A DNA stretch of 64,000 nt from Chitinophaga sancti (GCF_034424315.1 NZ_CP139972.1:1116001-1180000); one strand, 5' to 3'; positions 7,751 to 17,184 are shown, counted from the first letter of the stretch. The notes: generated from the letters alone by a model not told the origin. Translations and numbers: made by a program.

Positions 7751-8827
7751 AGCACTCTTACCAATGAGACCACCATCTCTCCGGTCCAACGCAAAAAACT
7801 AAGCTTCCTGGACAGCTACCTGACTTTATGGATCGCGCTGGCAATGCTGGCAGGAGTAGCCATCGGCAACCTCCTCCCATCCGTACCATCCTACATCAAC
7901 CAGCTATCAAACGGCACCACTAATATCCCCCTGGCCATAGGCCTGATCCTGATGATGTATCCACCGCTGGCAAAAGTCAGGTACGAAAAAATGAGGGCAG
8001 TATTCAGCAATACCAAAGTACTAGGCGCTTCCCTCCTACTCAACTGGATCATCGGCCCGATCCTGATGTTCACACTTGCCCTGGTCTTCCTCCATCATCA
8101 CCCTGCATACATGACCGGTTTAATCCTCATCGGCCTGGCGCGTTGCATAGCGATGGTGATCGTCTGGAACGAACTGGCTGCAGGCAGCAGGGAGTATGCT
8201 GCCGGACTGGTTGCCCTCAACAGCATCTTCCAGGTATTGCTCTACAGCGTATATGCTTATCTCTTCATCACCGTACTCCCTCCATTATTCGGTCTGCAGG
8301 GATTAGCCGTAGATATTACAATCGCCGAAATCGCAAAAAGTGTAGCTATCTACCTGGGTATTCCTTTCGCAGCAGGCGTGATCAGCCGCTATGTGCTCAT
8401 CAGCCTTAAAGGAGAAGAATGGCTGAATAATAAATTCATTCCCGCTATATCTCCTATCACACTGATAGCACTGCTGTTTACCATCGTCGTTATGTTCAGT
8501 CTGAAAGGGCGTTTGATAGTACAGATCCCTTTTGATGTCGTGCTCATTGCCATTCCGCTTGTCATCTATTTTGCCATCATGTTCCTGCTGAGTTTCTTTG
8601 TCAGCAAGGCCCTGGGGGCAGACTATGCAAAGAATGCGTCCATCTCCTTTACTGCCACAGGCAATAATTTTGAACTGGCAATAGCAGTGGCGATCGGTGT
8701 ATTTGGCATCAACAGCGGAGAAGCATTTGCCGGAGTCATTGGTCCGCTGGTAGAAGTACCGGCCCTGATCGCACTGGTCAATGTAGCGTTCTGGCTGAAG
8801 AAGAAATATTATGCAGGCATCAACTAA
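7748..8827 (+). CDS. acr3: Acr3-type arsenite efflux permease
   Basis: 359 residues with ten predicted membrane helices and the Acr3 signatures: [14 protein letters not shown] after helix 2, the conserved catalytic Cys in [16 protein letters not shown], and the late helix [20 protein letters not shown]. Acr3 exports As(OH)3 driven by the proton motive force. It lies downstream of arsM and a repeat array, and 13 bp upstream of the arsenate-reductase-like gene, which is the standard ars-operon context. The N-terminal 25 residues before the first helix are hydrophilic ([15 protein letters not shown]). The length is normal and no defects were seen. Confidence 0.95.
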   Translation: MSTLTNETTISPVQRKKLSFLDSYLTLWIALAMLAGVAIGNLLPSVPSYINQLSNGTTNIPLAIGLILMMYPPLAKVRYEKMRAVFSNTKVLGASLLLNWIIGPILMFTLALVFLHHHPAYMTGLILIGLARCIAMVIVWNELAAGSREYAAGLVALNSIFQVLLYSVYAYLFITVLPPLFGLQGLAVDITIAEIAKSVAIYLGIPFAAGVISRYVLISLKGEEWLNNKFIPAISPITLIALLFTIVVMFSLKGRLIVQIPFDVVLIAIPLVIYFAIMFLLSFFVSKALGADYAKNASISFTATGNNFELAIAVAIGVFGINSGEAFAGVIGPLVEVPALIALVNVAFWLKKKYYAGIN

Positions 8828-8840
8828 ACAGAAAATCATC

Positions 8841-9533
8841 ATGCAACTTTATCCAACGATCACACGTTACCTGCAGGACGCAGAAAAACACACAACAGGT
8901 ATTCCCGCTGAAAGAAAAGAAATCCTAAACAGGATAGCTGCTTTTATAAGTGAGCGGATGCATGCCGGCAAAGAACCTGGCTTAGCTGGCAGTCAATCAC
9001 ATATTGAGGCAAGTCAGCCCCATCTTCAGGGTAAACAATCTCACTTGGTATTCATCTGCACCCACAATTCCCGCAGAAGCCACCTGGCCCAATTATGGGC
9101 CGCAGCTTCCGCGGCATATTACGGCATCGAAGATGTATACACCTATTCAGGCGGTACGGAAGTAACTGCCTTCAATCCCAGCGCTGTAAAAGCACTCCAG
9201 GACGCGGGTTTTCAAATCACAATAGCCCAAACAGGAGACAATCCATTATATGAAGTAAGACTGGGTGAACACCTACCTGTAATCAACTCCTTCTCTAAAA
9301 AATTCGGTGATGCGCCCAATCCTTCAGCTGATTTCGCAGCAATCATGACCTGCACCAGTGCCGACGAAGGCTGTCCTTTTGTACCAGGAGCAGCGTTTAG
9401 AATAGCCACACCTTTCAATGATCCCAAAGCCGCAGATCGCACACCACAACAGGAAGCTGTGTATGCAGAGCGGTGCAAGGATATTGCGATAGAGATGCTG
9501 TACACGTTTTCACAGGTGAACAAAGACAGGTAG
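8841..9533 (+). CDS. Arsenate reductase / low-molecular-weight phosphatase-like protein with repeat insert
   Basis: 230 residues. The C-terminal 160 residues carry the phosphatase P-loop CTHNSRRSH (C-x5-R) after LVFI, plus later Cys residues in MTCTSADEGC and ERC. Bacteroidota proteins of this type sit in ars operons and reduce As(V) with LMW-PTPase chemistry; the Cys pair may resolve the disulfide. The N-terminal region of about 70 residues is helical. Just before the P-loop strand are three 7-residue tandem repeats (8988-9050). I chose the ATG at 8841, because the earlier start at 8811 lies inside acr3. This completes the ars set: sense, methylate, export, reduce. Confidence 0.85.
   Translation: MQLYPTITRYLQDAEKHTTGIPAERKEILNRIAAFISERMHAGKEPGLAGSQSHIEASQPHLQGKQSHLVFICTHNSRRSHLAQLWAAASAAYYGIEDVYTYSGGTEVTAFNPSAVKALQDAGFQITIAQTGDNPLYEVRLGEHLPVINSFSKKFGDAPNPSADFAAIMTCTSADEGCPFVPGAAFRIATPFNDPKAADRTPQQEAVYAERCKDIAIEMLYTFSQVNKDR
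8988..9050 (+). repeat. Three in-frame 21-bp tandem repeats in the arsenate-reductase-like gene
   Basis: Units 8988-9008, 9009-9029 and 9030-9050 encode a heptapeptide with consensus G-S-Q-S-H-L-x. The period is 21 bp, the same as the array upstream of acr3, although the sequence differs. The repeats lie between the N-terminal helical region and the catalytic P-loop strand. Confidence 0.75.
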
Positions 9534-9866
9534 ATTACATAAAAGATATAAATGGACGAGGTTGTAGCAAAAGTAATCTAAAGGCATGGAGAATTTCATT
9601 AACAAAAATTCCTTCCACCTGGTACCCGCATTCAATCCGGGTAACTGGACTATTGGTACAACCTCTACTATTGCCTGCTTATAAAAAGCCCTACCCTTCA
9701 AATCATTGATGAGAATATATTCTCTCAGATACCCATTCATTACCGATGAAAATGCAGCTACTCCATCACTATCGTCATTAATGAACCCCCTTTCTCTCAA
9801 TTACAATCTCACTGATGAAATCCCCCTACCAAACACAATCTTCTTTAATATTCAATTACAATCTCT
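9534..9866. other. Intergenic region, no convincing gene
   Basis: 333 bp between the convergent ars operon and the dehydrogenase. Short open frames on both strands show no family resemblance. A 14-bp direct repeat TCAATTACAATCTC occurs at 9797-9810 and 9852-9865. No clear terminator hairpin was found. Confidence 0.6.
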
Positions 9867-10733
9867 TCATCCCAAATACGGCCTGATCACCTCCTGGCAA
9901 TACTTCCACACAATCTCTTCATTCTCCACAGAATAATATTTCTCATTCACCTTCTCCTCCCCTTTCGGTCCAAAATACTTCCCCGTCACGCCTTCCAGTT
10001 CCGGGGCCACCGCCGCCCTGATACTACTACTCGCTCCCTTAGCCACAGAAATCATGATCGGCTTCCAAAGAAAATAAATAATCCTCCATTTCAATGATTT
10101 CGTAGCTTCCCGCCCCAGGCTCGTTGGCGCAGATGCCGGATGCACGGAATTAAACGTGATACTCCTCACCCCGGCTTGCTGCATTTCCTTTACAAAATGT
10201 CGCATCATCCAAATCACATATAACTTAGACAAGGCATAAGCCCTGCTCATCGTATAATTCTGCTTCAATTCAATGTCGTCAAGGAAAGGTTTACCACTCA
10301 TTGCATGCGAAGCAGAAGAAACCGTTACCACCCTGGCAGAAGGGCTTTTTTTCAATACATCCAGCAAAAGTGTCGTCAGCAAAAGTGGCACAAAAACATT
10401 AATAGTCATCGTTTTCTCATACCCTTTATTAGTCGTCTCTCTTCTCTCTGTGAACTGCGCACCGGCATTATTAATAAGCACATCCAGGTGATCAAATTGC
10501 TGCCTGATTTGCATTGCAAACCGCCTTACTTCCGCCAGGGAAAGGAAGTCAGCAATCAACATACTGACGTTCTGATTGCCAGTCTCTCTCCTAATTTCGT
10601 TAAATACCGCTTCTGTTTTCTGTTTATTCCGCCCATGTAAAATGACAGTATGCCCCTGGCTGGCAAGGGTCTTCGCAGTCTCTTTACCGATACCATCAGA
10701 AGCGCCGGTGACCAGGATGATTTTTTGATTCAT
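9867..10733 (-). CDS. Short-chain dehydrogenase/reductase (retinol-dehydrogenase-like)
   Basis: 288 residues with the classical SDR signatures in order: the nucleotide-binding TGASDGIGKE near residues 9-18, LIADF (acidic specificity region), LINNAGAQ, the catalytic Ser in VTVSSASHAM, and the YALSK motif with Tyr and Lys of the active site. The Arg after the Rossmann Gly motif (HGRNKQK) suggests NADP(H) preference. The length fits the widespread subgroup related to retinol dehydrogenases and WW-domain oxidoreductases, whose bacterial substrates are generally unknown. It is followed upstream by a small lipoprotein-like gene with an 18-bp gap on the same strand, so the two may be cotranscribed. 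Confidence 0.9.
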   Translation of the reverse strand: MNQKIILVTGASDGIGKETAKTLASQGHTVILHGRNKQKTEAVFNEIRRETGNQNVSMLIADFLSLAEVRRFAMQIRQQFDHLDVLINNAGAQFTERRETTNKGYEKTMTINVFVPLLLTTLLLDVLKKSPSARVVTVSSASHAMSGKPFLDDIELKQNYTMSRAYALSKLYVIWMMRHFVKEMQQAGVRSITFNSVHPASAPTSLGREATKSLKWRIIYFLWKPIMISVAKGASSSIRAAVAPELEGVTGKYFGPKGEEKVNEKYYSVENEEIVWKYCQEVIRPYLG

Positions 10734-10751
10734 ATTTATTGATTTAACTTA

Positions 10752-11267
10752 TTACTGCCAGGGATGCTGTTCTACCAATTGCCACAACTGTTCTTCAGCA
10801 TAATTAAGCGGCATCAGCAGGATGTTTGAGTTCTCTTTTGCAGATGAAATCGTCAGGTACAAATCTGTCTCCGCTTGCCTGATCAGGAACTGATCATCCG
10901 TTTGCCTGATAAACTCCCAAAACTGCGCACTATCCTGTTGTAGAACCTGCTGCCACAAACCTGATCCGGCCTGCCCGGAAGAAATGGCTTCAAATGTTTT
11001 CCGGGTAGACAGGTTCTTCAACTGGTAAATGTTATGCCCCATCTCTTTGAACTGCCAGGTCATGCATTTCCAGTTTCTAAATTCATGAAGGATTAATTTA
11101 TTTCCAGTCCACCAGTATGCATTGTAAGGCCGCAGGCCCTTGCCTGTTTTTACATTCCGGATACCGTAAATGTTTTGCATATGCTTGGTACTGGGAAAAA
11201 TAGTTGTCACTAGTAAACAACTGCACAATGCTAAAGCCCCTATTATGATGAGCAGATATTTTATCAT
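10752..11267 (-). CDS. Small membrane-anchored or lipoprotein, ricin-type/beta-trefoil-like fold possible
   Basis: About 171 residues from the ATG at 11267. It has an N-terminal hydrophobic segment LLIIIGALALCSC, with Cys in a lipobox-like position, followed by a soluble domain. The body has W/Q-rich repeating blocks (IYGIRNVKTGKGLRPYNA, IYQLKNLSTRKTFEAIS, FLIRQAETDLYLTISS) that resemble the three-lobed pattern of carbohydrate-binding beta-trefoils. That resemblance is only by eye. A longer frame exists upstream (to 11345) but would put the hydrophobic segment internally. It lies 18 bp upstream of the dehydrogenase gene on the same strand. Function unknown. Confidence 0.6.
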   Translation of the reverse strand: MIKYLLIIIGALALCSCLLVTTIFPSTKHMQNIYGIRNVKTGKGLRPYNAYWWTGNKLILHEFRNWKCMTWQFKEMGHNIYQLKNLSTRKTFEAISSGQAGSGLWQQVLQQDSAQFWEFIRQTDDQFLIRQAETDLYLTISSAKENSNILLMPLNYAEEQLWQLVEQHPWQ

Positions 11268-11626
11268 GGGGCAAATGTATAGTACGAAAACACCGCTTGT
11301 ACAGATCCATCCGAAAAGTGTAATACATTCTCCATTCTGTATCATTTTAAAGGAAATGAATGGAGCTACTTTTGTAAAACAAAGAAATAAGTTTCTTCTT
11401 ACTTCATTACTAAAACATCAGGATGAATAACACCTTACAGTTGTTTCAAAATGACACTGCATGAATTCACTCTCCTTTATTTCTAAAAGCACCTGGATGA
11501 TTACATGTGAATTTCCAGCTGCAAAAAAACAGTAATCATCGTACCACCAGGAAATTCGATATTCGCAAAAGCAGCGGATTCCGTACCTTAGAACCGGGCG
11601 CAAAAGCTCACCAAACGATTCGCTGC
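11268..11626. other. Divergent intergenic region upstream of the AraC regulator
   Basis: About 359 bp between the divergently transcribed lipoprotein-like gene and the AraC gene. It should hold both promoters. An open frame runs from 11507 into the AraC gene but is not family-like. No repeat or hairpin stood out. Confidence 0.5.
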
Positions 11627-12529
11627 ATGTCACCAGATCAAATCATAAAGATCAATACCGTAGAAGAATTCACAGAAAAGTTCGGTTTCCCTTCTTCCGG
11701 GCATCCGCTCCTAAGTGTAAACCGCCTGGCAGGAGTGAATTACACACTTCCCCCAAAGCAAACCACCCAGTTCAATCTATATTCAATTGTTTTCAAACAA
11801 GGCGTAAAAGGCACATCCTTATACGGTTGGCGGGAATATGACTTCAGTAAAGGCCAGATGAATTTCTTCGCCCCGGGGCAGATCATGCAATGGGATGAAA
11901 CAGTCGATCACTCCAGGTCATCCGGCTGGTTGCTGGTATTTCATCCGGATTTTATCCGCAAATACCCACTTGGCAATAAGATCACCAGGCTGAAGTATTT
12001 TTCCTATGAAACAAATGAAGCCCTGCATATGTCAGATGCAGAAAGGTTAATTATAGAGAATATCATTGAACACATCGCCGGTGAATGTAGCAATAACATT
12101 GATGAGCACAGCCAGGACATCATCGTATCACAGATAGACCTGCTGCTGAATTATGCAGATCGGTTTTATAAAAGGCAATTCAGAACGAGGTTTAGTGTGG
12201 AGAGTGATATCGTGTTTCGTTTTCAGTCAGTATTGCAAATGCATTTTGAAAATGAGCAGCGTCAATTGATCACTGTGAGTGACATTGCAGGAGAGTTATC
12301 CATGTCGACACATTACCTGAGTGAGTTGCTACGGAATATTACAGGCATGAGTGCGCAACAGCATATCCATGCGTTTGTAATTGATAAGGCAAAGAGTTTA
12401 TTGCTTACTACGAATTTAACCATTAGTGAAGTGGCTTACAGGCTAGGATTTGAGTATCCGGGGTATTTTAACAGGTTGTTTAAAAATAAGACGGGGCAGA
12501 CGCCGCTGGAGTTTAGAAATATGAATTAG
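11627..12529 (+). CDS. AraC-family transcriptional regulator
   Basis: About 300 residues. The N-terminal cupin-like sensing region (LYGWREYDFSKGQMNFFAPGQIM) is followed by a C-terminal pair of helix-turn-helices: ITVSDIAGELSMSTHYLSELLRN and LTISEVAYRLGFEYPGYFNRLFKNKTGQTPLEF, the latter being the AraC signature. I start it at the ATG at 11627 (MSPDQI); the upstream 40 codons are basic and unlike the family. Such regulators often control an adjacent oxidoreductase, and the divergent lipoprotein/dehydrogenase pair is the obvious candidate target. The ligand is unknown. Confidence 0.85.
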   Translation: MSPDQIIKINTVEEFTEKFGFPSSGHPLLSVNRLAGVNYTLPPKQTTQFNLYSIVFKQGVKGTSLYGWREYDFSKGQMNFFAPGQIMQWDETVDHSRSSGWLLVFHPDFIRKYPLGNKITRLKYFSYETNEALHMSDAERLIIENIIEHIAGECSNNIDEHSQDIIVSQIDLLLNYADRFYKRQFRTRFSVESDIVFRFQSVLQMHFENEQRQLITVSDIAGELSMSTHYLSELLRNITGMSAQQHIHAFVIDKAKSLLLTTNLTISEVAYRLGFEYPGYFNRLFKNKTGQTPLEFRNMN

Positions 12530-12560
12530 GATGGAATAATGGCCTGACCTGCCATTCACT

Positions 12561-12622
12561 TAAGTGTTGATTATCAATCACAAATACCTATTTATGAAAT
12601 GAATTCCAGTATTTCATAACTA
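12561..12622. repeat. Palindromic element A, copy 1
   Basis: TTGATTATCAATCACAAATA begins at 12567 and continues with CCTATTTATGAAATGA to 12602. It closely matches a block at 51075-51111. It contains the palindromic core TTGATTATCAA, and ATGAAAT...ATTTCAT arms follow it (12594-12616). It lies downstream of the AraC gene. It could be a REP-like element, a protein-binding site or a mobile-element scar. Confidence 0.55.
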
Positions 12623-12739
12623 AGTGTCCTCCACCTATTTTTTCTTGCAGTATGGAAATTTATTCAAATACCATTCATAGTAGCATTTATCTATCGTATA
12701 TTATTTTGCAATCTATTACAGGAGTTATGAAAACATACT

Positions 12740-13324
12740 TTACAACTTAAAAGGAAATACTATCAACGTATTTTCTGAATCCTTCTTAGTAGGAAAAACA
12801 AAACGATAGTAATCCTTGTATTCATCACCTCCCACTGCGGCGATGACCTTCTCTTTAAACATCAGATTAACTTTTTCATCAAATTTTATTTCATTTGGCA
12901 TAAGTCTATATTCCAGGTAAATCCGTAGATAGTCTAGAAATCCGCTTTCACTATCTGCAATGTAAGTATACTCCCCCTCCATTTCATCATATAATATCAC
13001 TTTGCGAGTGACCAAATCAAGTCCCATTTTAAAGAGTCCATTGTCTCGTCCAAACAACACAAACCTATCCTTTATACAAAATGGTTTAATAAAGAAAAAT
13101 TCGCTTAACACCTGGGGCATTTCAGATAAATTGCTATTTTCTAACAATTCCGCAATCATTCCCCAGCTTGCATTTCCATCCGTCGATACTCTCTTATAAC
13201 GAATCAACGAATCAGGAAAACCCTCTTTATATGGAGGCTCGGGAGAGTCAAATATCGCCCTTAGCTGGGAAAAAATTACATACTGATAAATAGAAATAAA
13301 CTCTTTAATAGCTACCTCTTCCAT
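12740..13324 (-). CDS. Hypothetical protein, possibly SUKH-like immunity protein
   Basis: 194 residues, acidic, cytosolic, no signal peptide. The C-terminal half alternates predicted strands and a final amphipathic helix (FVLFGRDNGLFKMGLDLVT, YIADSESGFLDYLRIYLEY). This is reminiscent of SMI1/KNR4 (SUKH) proteins, which commonly serve as immunity proteins against polymorphic toxins, but the characteristic N-terminal motif is not clear. It is AT-rich and stands alone among other small orphan genes downstream of the RHS operon. I would call it real from its length and codon regularity; the immunity role is inference. Confidence 0.65.
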   Translation of the reverse strand: MEEVAIKEFISIYQYVIFSQLRAIFDSPEPPYKEGFPDSLIRYKRVSTDGNASWGMIAELLENSNLSEMPQVLSEFFFIKPFCIKDRFVLFGRDNGLFKMGLDLVTRKVILYDEMEGEYTYIADSESGFLDYLRIYLEYRLMPNEIKFDEKVNLMFKEKVIAAVGGDEYKDYYRFVFPTKKDSENTLIVFPFKL

Positions 13325-13340
13325 CTACTATAATTAATTT

Positions 13341-13499
13341 GTAAATATGTTGTGTACTATATTCTTAAACACATTCTCACAAGCAATATAGCTTAGAAAC
13401 TGACCAAAAAAAATGAATGAAAAAATTCTGGCATTGCACGACAAATTCACATCTAAACTAACAAATATGCAAGCAGGAAAAAGGATCATTTCATCATAA
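13341..13499 (+). pseudogene. Relic of the 3' end of a thioredoxin-family paralogue
   Basis: The plus-strand frame at 13410-13499 encodes a tail ending NMQAGKRIISS-stop, which matches residue for residue over about 25 positions the C-terminus of the intact thioredoxin-fold gene ending at 17184 (DMQAGKRII-stop). Similarity continues upstream (CAAGCAATATAGCTT against CGAGCCATACAGCTT), but there the frame has stop codons. The similarity also extends about 40 bp past the stop. It is a decayed duplicate of which only the last part remains. Confidence 0.8.
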
Positions 13500-13539
13500 G
13501 TCTCAACACCCTGCTAAAGAAATAGAATACATCCTTTCA

Positions 13540-13630
13540 ACCTCGTATGCATTAGGGTTCCAGTTCTTCTCGTCTATCCAAAATAAGCTCAAAGGAGTAG
13601 GTATATCACTGGCAAGGACATTAGCGACCA
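13540..13630 (-). pseudogene. Relic fragment of a paralogue of the neighbouring lipoprotein gene
   Basis: Bases about 13562-13622 match 13820-13880 inside the next gene at roughly four of five positions, in direct orientation. Read on the minus strand, the relic gives LSLFWIDEKNW, against LSLVWINEKNM in the intact gene. No start or complete frame survives. It abuts the thioredoxin relic, so two truncated paralogues lie tail to tail. Confidence 0.7.
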
Positions 13631-13631
13631 C

Positions 13632-14303
13632 TTAATTCAAAAAAAACCGGCGGGCCATTTTATAATTTACTTCCAAGTCGTCCTTTCGATTAATACTTAA
13701 ATGAGCGCTATATTCTTTTACAAACGTCAGCTCTGTTCCTTCTATTTTATACTTATTAACCTTATATAAGTAAGTCGTATCATCAATATAAGAAGGAGTA
13801 TCGGTAATCAAAAAATCCATGTTCTTCTCATTTATCCAAACTAAGCTCAAAGAAGTACGTAAATCATTGACAAGAACTCGCTGAGATTCCAGGTTTATTA
13901 TATAGATAGACAAGAAATTACTCATTCCTATTAGTGGCAATATTAAAATGCTATCCCGAACAAGATAGTAATTAGATTGCCTGAATGCATTACCACTAAT
14001 AATACCCATAGATGTATCCGGAAATACTACATTCGAATAATCAAAATATTGAAACCTACACTCCTTATAAGTATCTCTGCCTTTCATATGATAATGATAT
14101 TTCAGACAGATTCCTCCATTCTTTTCTTTTGAAGCCTTTAAATAGAAATTTGGTTCTTTCACCTCCAGTTTGTCTAAATTATTAACCGGAAAAGAATCTA
14201 CCCGCACCCGTTTTACTTCCCTCGCTGCAATGGCAGGTTTTATCGCATTTTTACAACAAATAGTAGTAAATACAAAGAATGTATACAGACAGGCATTTTT
14301 CAT
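13632..14303 (-). CDS. Hypothetical secreted or lipoprotein
   Basis: 223 residues. The N-terminus is a signal sequence, ACLYTFFVFTTICCKN, with Cys at a lipobox-like position, so it may be a lipoprotein. The body is beta-rich and acidic, with repeated Tyr/Asp pairs and no recognised motif. A decayed partial copy lies just downstream (13540-13630), which shows the family has been duplicated here. AT-rich like its neighbours. Function unknown. Confidence 0.65.
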   Translation of the reverse strand: MKNACLYTFFVFTTICCKNAIKPAIAAREVKRVRVDSFPVNNLDKLEVKEPNFYLKASKEKNGGICLKYHYHMKGRDTYKECRFQYFDYSNVVFPDTSMGIISGNAFRQSNYYLVRDSILILPLIGMSNFLSIYIINLESQRVLVNDLRTSLSLVWINEKNMDFLITDTPSYIDDTTYLYKVNKYKIEGTELTFVKEYSAHLSINRKDDLEVNYKMARRFFLN

Positions 14304-14544
14304 ATCAATTATAGGTTAATAACCGCATCGGTGTTGTTAAAGTTCAAAAATACTTAATTACAGTGTCTTTATTTTCCGCTCATGAATCAGAATTTACCAC
14401 AACAAGTCCGCATCCGATAGAGAGGGTTTCAATTTCCTTATTAAAAGCATCACTGTTTCCATTTGGCTTGCCCCACCCTGCTTTAGCATAGCGATGGTTT
14501 TATGAACGTTCCCACTTTCTCAGCTTCTTGAACCAGGAAGGCAG

Positions 14545-14880
14545 CTAAAAGAAGAACACAATTCCTGACTTTCTTTCAATAGCATATCTAATAAGCTGCA
14601 ACAATTCAATTTTTAGATTTCTACCACAAAGGCCCAATGTGGATTTTTCAATAGCCCCTTGAAGACTTAATATTTCATTATTGTCGTCTATTATTGTTGT
14701 CTCATAATCATCAATTAAATTACCTGTTTTCTTAAAGAAGTTTTCAACTATACTTGAATTCCTGAAAAGCTTAATTTTTTCTTCATTGAGGTCAAGTCGC
14801 CTTCCTGTAAGTTCATGATTTATGTTATTCAAATACGTTTTGATTTCATCTTTGGTATCTGTTGCAATAATAATTCGCAT
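14545..14880 (-). CDS. Small hypothetical protein
   Basis: 111 residues, cytosolic, Asn/Glu rich. It opens with MRIIIATDTKDEIKTYL and ends in a hydrophobic tail GIVFFF. No family recognised. The size, isolation and AT-rich setting are consistent with a toxin-immunity protein or a remnant, but nothing in the sequence shows that. The 241 bp between it and the lipoprotein gene start hold no clear gene. Confidence 0.45.
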   Translation of the reverse strand: MRIIIATDTKDEIKTYLNNINHELTGRRLDLNEEKIKLFRNSSIVENFFKKTGNLIDDYETTIIDDNNEILSLQGAIEKSTLGLCGRNLKIELLQLIRYAIERKSGIVFFF

Positions 14881-15861
14881 GGATAATAAGTATTGTGAGA
14901 TTATTCATTTCATTGAAGGTGAAAGTTAACTGTTGTTTTTCCATTTACAGCTTATTGTTGGATACATTGAAATATCTATTTAATGAATCCCGGATTACCT
15001 ACATTCTCCATCACTCACCTTTTCCCAGGTATTTTCCTCTGCTCACTAAATTCAAATGTAGCATCCTTATTTTACAAAACTATTAATTGCTGCATATAAT
15101 GTTCGGGAAGCCCATTTAGCTTTATACACCTCAGCCAACAACTTCAAACCCCTGGCTTCAATTTTTGCAAATCCAACCACTACAAGTATTATTCGAACAC
15201 GCTGCACTGGTACAGGCATTTAGCATAGATATCCATTGACTACATCCAATAAATTCCAGGAATAATATCTTTTTGCTATTTTAAAAAATACTTCTACATT
15301 TATCACAGTAGTAGTAATAACAGGAATGAATAGTTAAGTGCCCTATGTTGACTTGGTAATCAATCTATTATAACTACAAATGTATAAAATGCCATGCTCA
15401 TTTATTTAAATATTGCAGTAATGACAACCTGGTATAGCCATTAACAATTTCATATAATGATATAAATTTTATTATTTATTCCACCATTGTAGCAGGGAAC
15501 CACAGGGATAGTATCTAAGGCGACATGCCTGGAATTCAATCATTTCAACGTTATGTTATTCCACCCGTTTTCAAATGAAGGACAGGCCGTACAGAAGCCG
15601 CTGAAATTTTTGCAGGTACAGGTCAAAAACCCTCCACTGAATAAAGATCATGAAGACCATCCGGAATATTCGTCGCTCTCATCAATCTGCGTTACCCTTA
15701 CTAGTTATGGTGTAGAAAATACCAACGCGGTCTGGCTGGTAGTATCGCTTGTCTCCTTTTCGACTATAACTGTAAGAGGAATTTAGTGCAGGAAATAATA
15801 AGTTAATTTTTCTAGTCCACGTTCAATGCCATACAGATATTGCTGTCCATAACCACATACT
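14881..15861. other. Gene-poor AT-rich stretch
   Basis: About 980 bp with no convincing gene. Short frames at 14895-15086 and 15553-15786 (plus) have no recognisable motifs and their codons are unlike the neighbours. The region upstream of 15862 should hold the promoter of the thioredoxin-fold gene. It may consist of decayed accessory genes. Confidence 0.5.
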
Positions 15862-17184
15862 ATGATAAAATCTATTGTTCTTTATATTGTATTCATCTTT
15901 AGCTTACATCAAATCCACGCACAAGGTATTCAATTTGCGACGACAGATCTGGCTACCGCCCTGGACCTTGCCAGGCAGCAAAATAAGCTTGTCTTTGTAG
16001 ATGTTTATACAGACTGGTGTGCGCCCTGCAAGAAAATGGAGAAGACCATTTTTCCACAGGCAAAAGTTGGTCAGTTGTATAATGAAAACTTTATTAGCTG
16101 CAGGGTGAACGGAGAAAAAGACAAAGGGCCGGATATTGTAAAAAAGTATAGGGTAGGCGCATATCCTACATTTCTTTTTATCAATCCTGAGGGGGAATTG
16201 GTTGCTAAAGGATCAGGTTATGAGGAAAGTGCTGATCCCTTCCTGGAATTGGGAAGATCTGCCATCCGTAAAAAAGCGATGAACTTTTCGTTTAGCCGGA
16301 TGAAACATAATTATGAGAAGAATAAAAACAATAAACAATTTCTGGCAGCCTATATAGAAGCACTTGATAGCCTGGAATTGAAAGAAGATGTTGTTCCACT
16401 GTTGGATCAATACTGCAAAATGATCACGACGCCTTCTGGTGCTGATTACAATTTTTTACTCAAACATGTATTCCGGGCTAATTCGGCCGCCTTCGATATA
16501 CTGTTAAACAATCAGGCTGATGCATATCAATACTTTAATAAAGATTCACTATTCCCGGATAATAAATCAACCAGGCAGTTTCTGTTCGAATCAAAATTAA
16601 ATAACACCATAATTGAAACCATTATGGATGCTATATCAACACGGGATGAACAGAAATTTCGCCAGGCCATTTTCAAAGACAGGAAGATTGACCATCAGAA
16701 CCCCAAATATCCACTGACGGTCTTTTCTTTTAGTGCGCAGTTCTATACAACGATGAAGGACACAATGTCTTTACTACAGTTATTACATCGTTTCTCTGAC
16801 ACCCTCCTACCTGCCATACTGCCCCGGGCATCTTCACTGGACAGTCTGTATACCATGCAGGTTCAGGAGCCCGGTTGGAAAGGCACTTATATATTCTATC
16901 TTGCCAACACAATGGATAATGCAGCAGATAAGTACCTCCTGAATAGCAGGAAAAAGAGTGATTTTCAAAGGGCATTAACATTAAGTAATCAGGTATTGAG
17001 ATTAGCACCAGGTAAGCCGATGTTTATAAATACCAGCGCCAGAGCATATTACTTACTAAATGAGAAGGAACGAGCCATACAGCTTCAAAAACAGGCTGTA
17101 AAATTGAGCGAAGATATTCCATCACTACATAACAAATTCATGTCTCAGCTGGCTGATATGCAGGCTGGGAAAAGGATCATTTAA
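15862..17184 (+). CDS. Secreted thioredoxin-fold protein with C-terminal helical repeat region
   Basis: 440 residues. A signal peptide (about 1-20, LHQIHAQ) is followed by a thioredoxin domain (about 25-135) with the redox motif DWCAPC (Cys53 and Cys56) and the cis-Pro region VGAYPTFLFINPEG. The remaining 300 residues are helical and resemble TPR-like segments at the end (ALTLSNQVLRLAPGKPMFINTSARAYYLLNEKERAIQLQKQAVKL). Such periplasmic proteins reduce disulfides in exported proteins or act as redox chaperones. A decayed paralogue of its 3' end lies at 13341-13499. It stands alone on the plus strand. Confidence 0.85.
   Translation: MIKSIVLYIVFIFSLHQIHAQGIQFATTDLATALDLARQQNKLVFVDVYTDWCAPCKKMEKTIFPQAKVGQLYNENFISCRVNGEKDKGPDIVKKYRVGAYPTFLFINPEGELVAKGSGYEESADPFLELGRSAIRKKAMNFSFSRMKHNYEKNKNNKQFLAAYIEALDSLELKEDVVPLLDQYCKMITTPSGADYNFLLKHVFRANSAAFDILLNNQADAYQYFNKDSLFPDNKSTRQFLFESKLNNTIIETIMDAISTRDEQKFRQAIFKDRKIDHQNPKYPLTVFSFSAQFYTTMKDTMSLLQLLHRFSDTLLPAILPRASSLDSLYTMQVQEPGWKGTYIFYLANTMDNAADKYLLNSRKKSDFQRALTLSNQVLRLAPGKPMFINTSARAYYLLNEKERAIQLQKQAVKLSEDIPSLHNKFMSQLADMQAGKRII

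Noticed and set aside
9510..9936. Short frames on both strands after the ars operon
   Set aside because: They overlap genes or each other, are repeat-rich, and match no family by eye.
14380..14540. A minus-strand stretch that reads like HRYAKAGWGKPNGNS
   Set aside because: Protein-like in one frame, but there is no start, and the source family could not be named. It may be a relic but is too weak to list.
15553..15786. 77-codon plus-strand open frame
   Set aside because: No signal peptide, motif or conserved pattern, and its codons differ from neighbouring genes. Likely chance.
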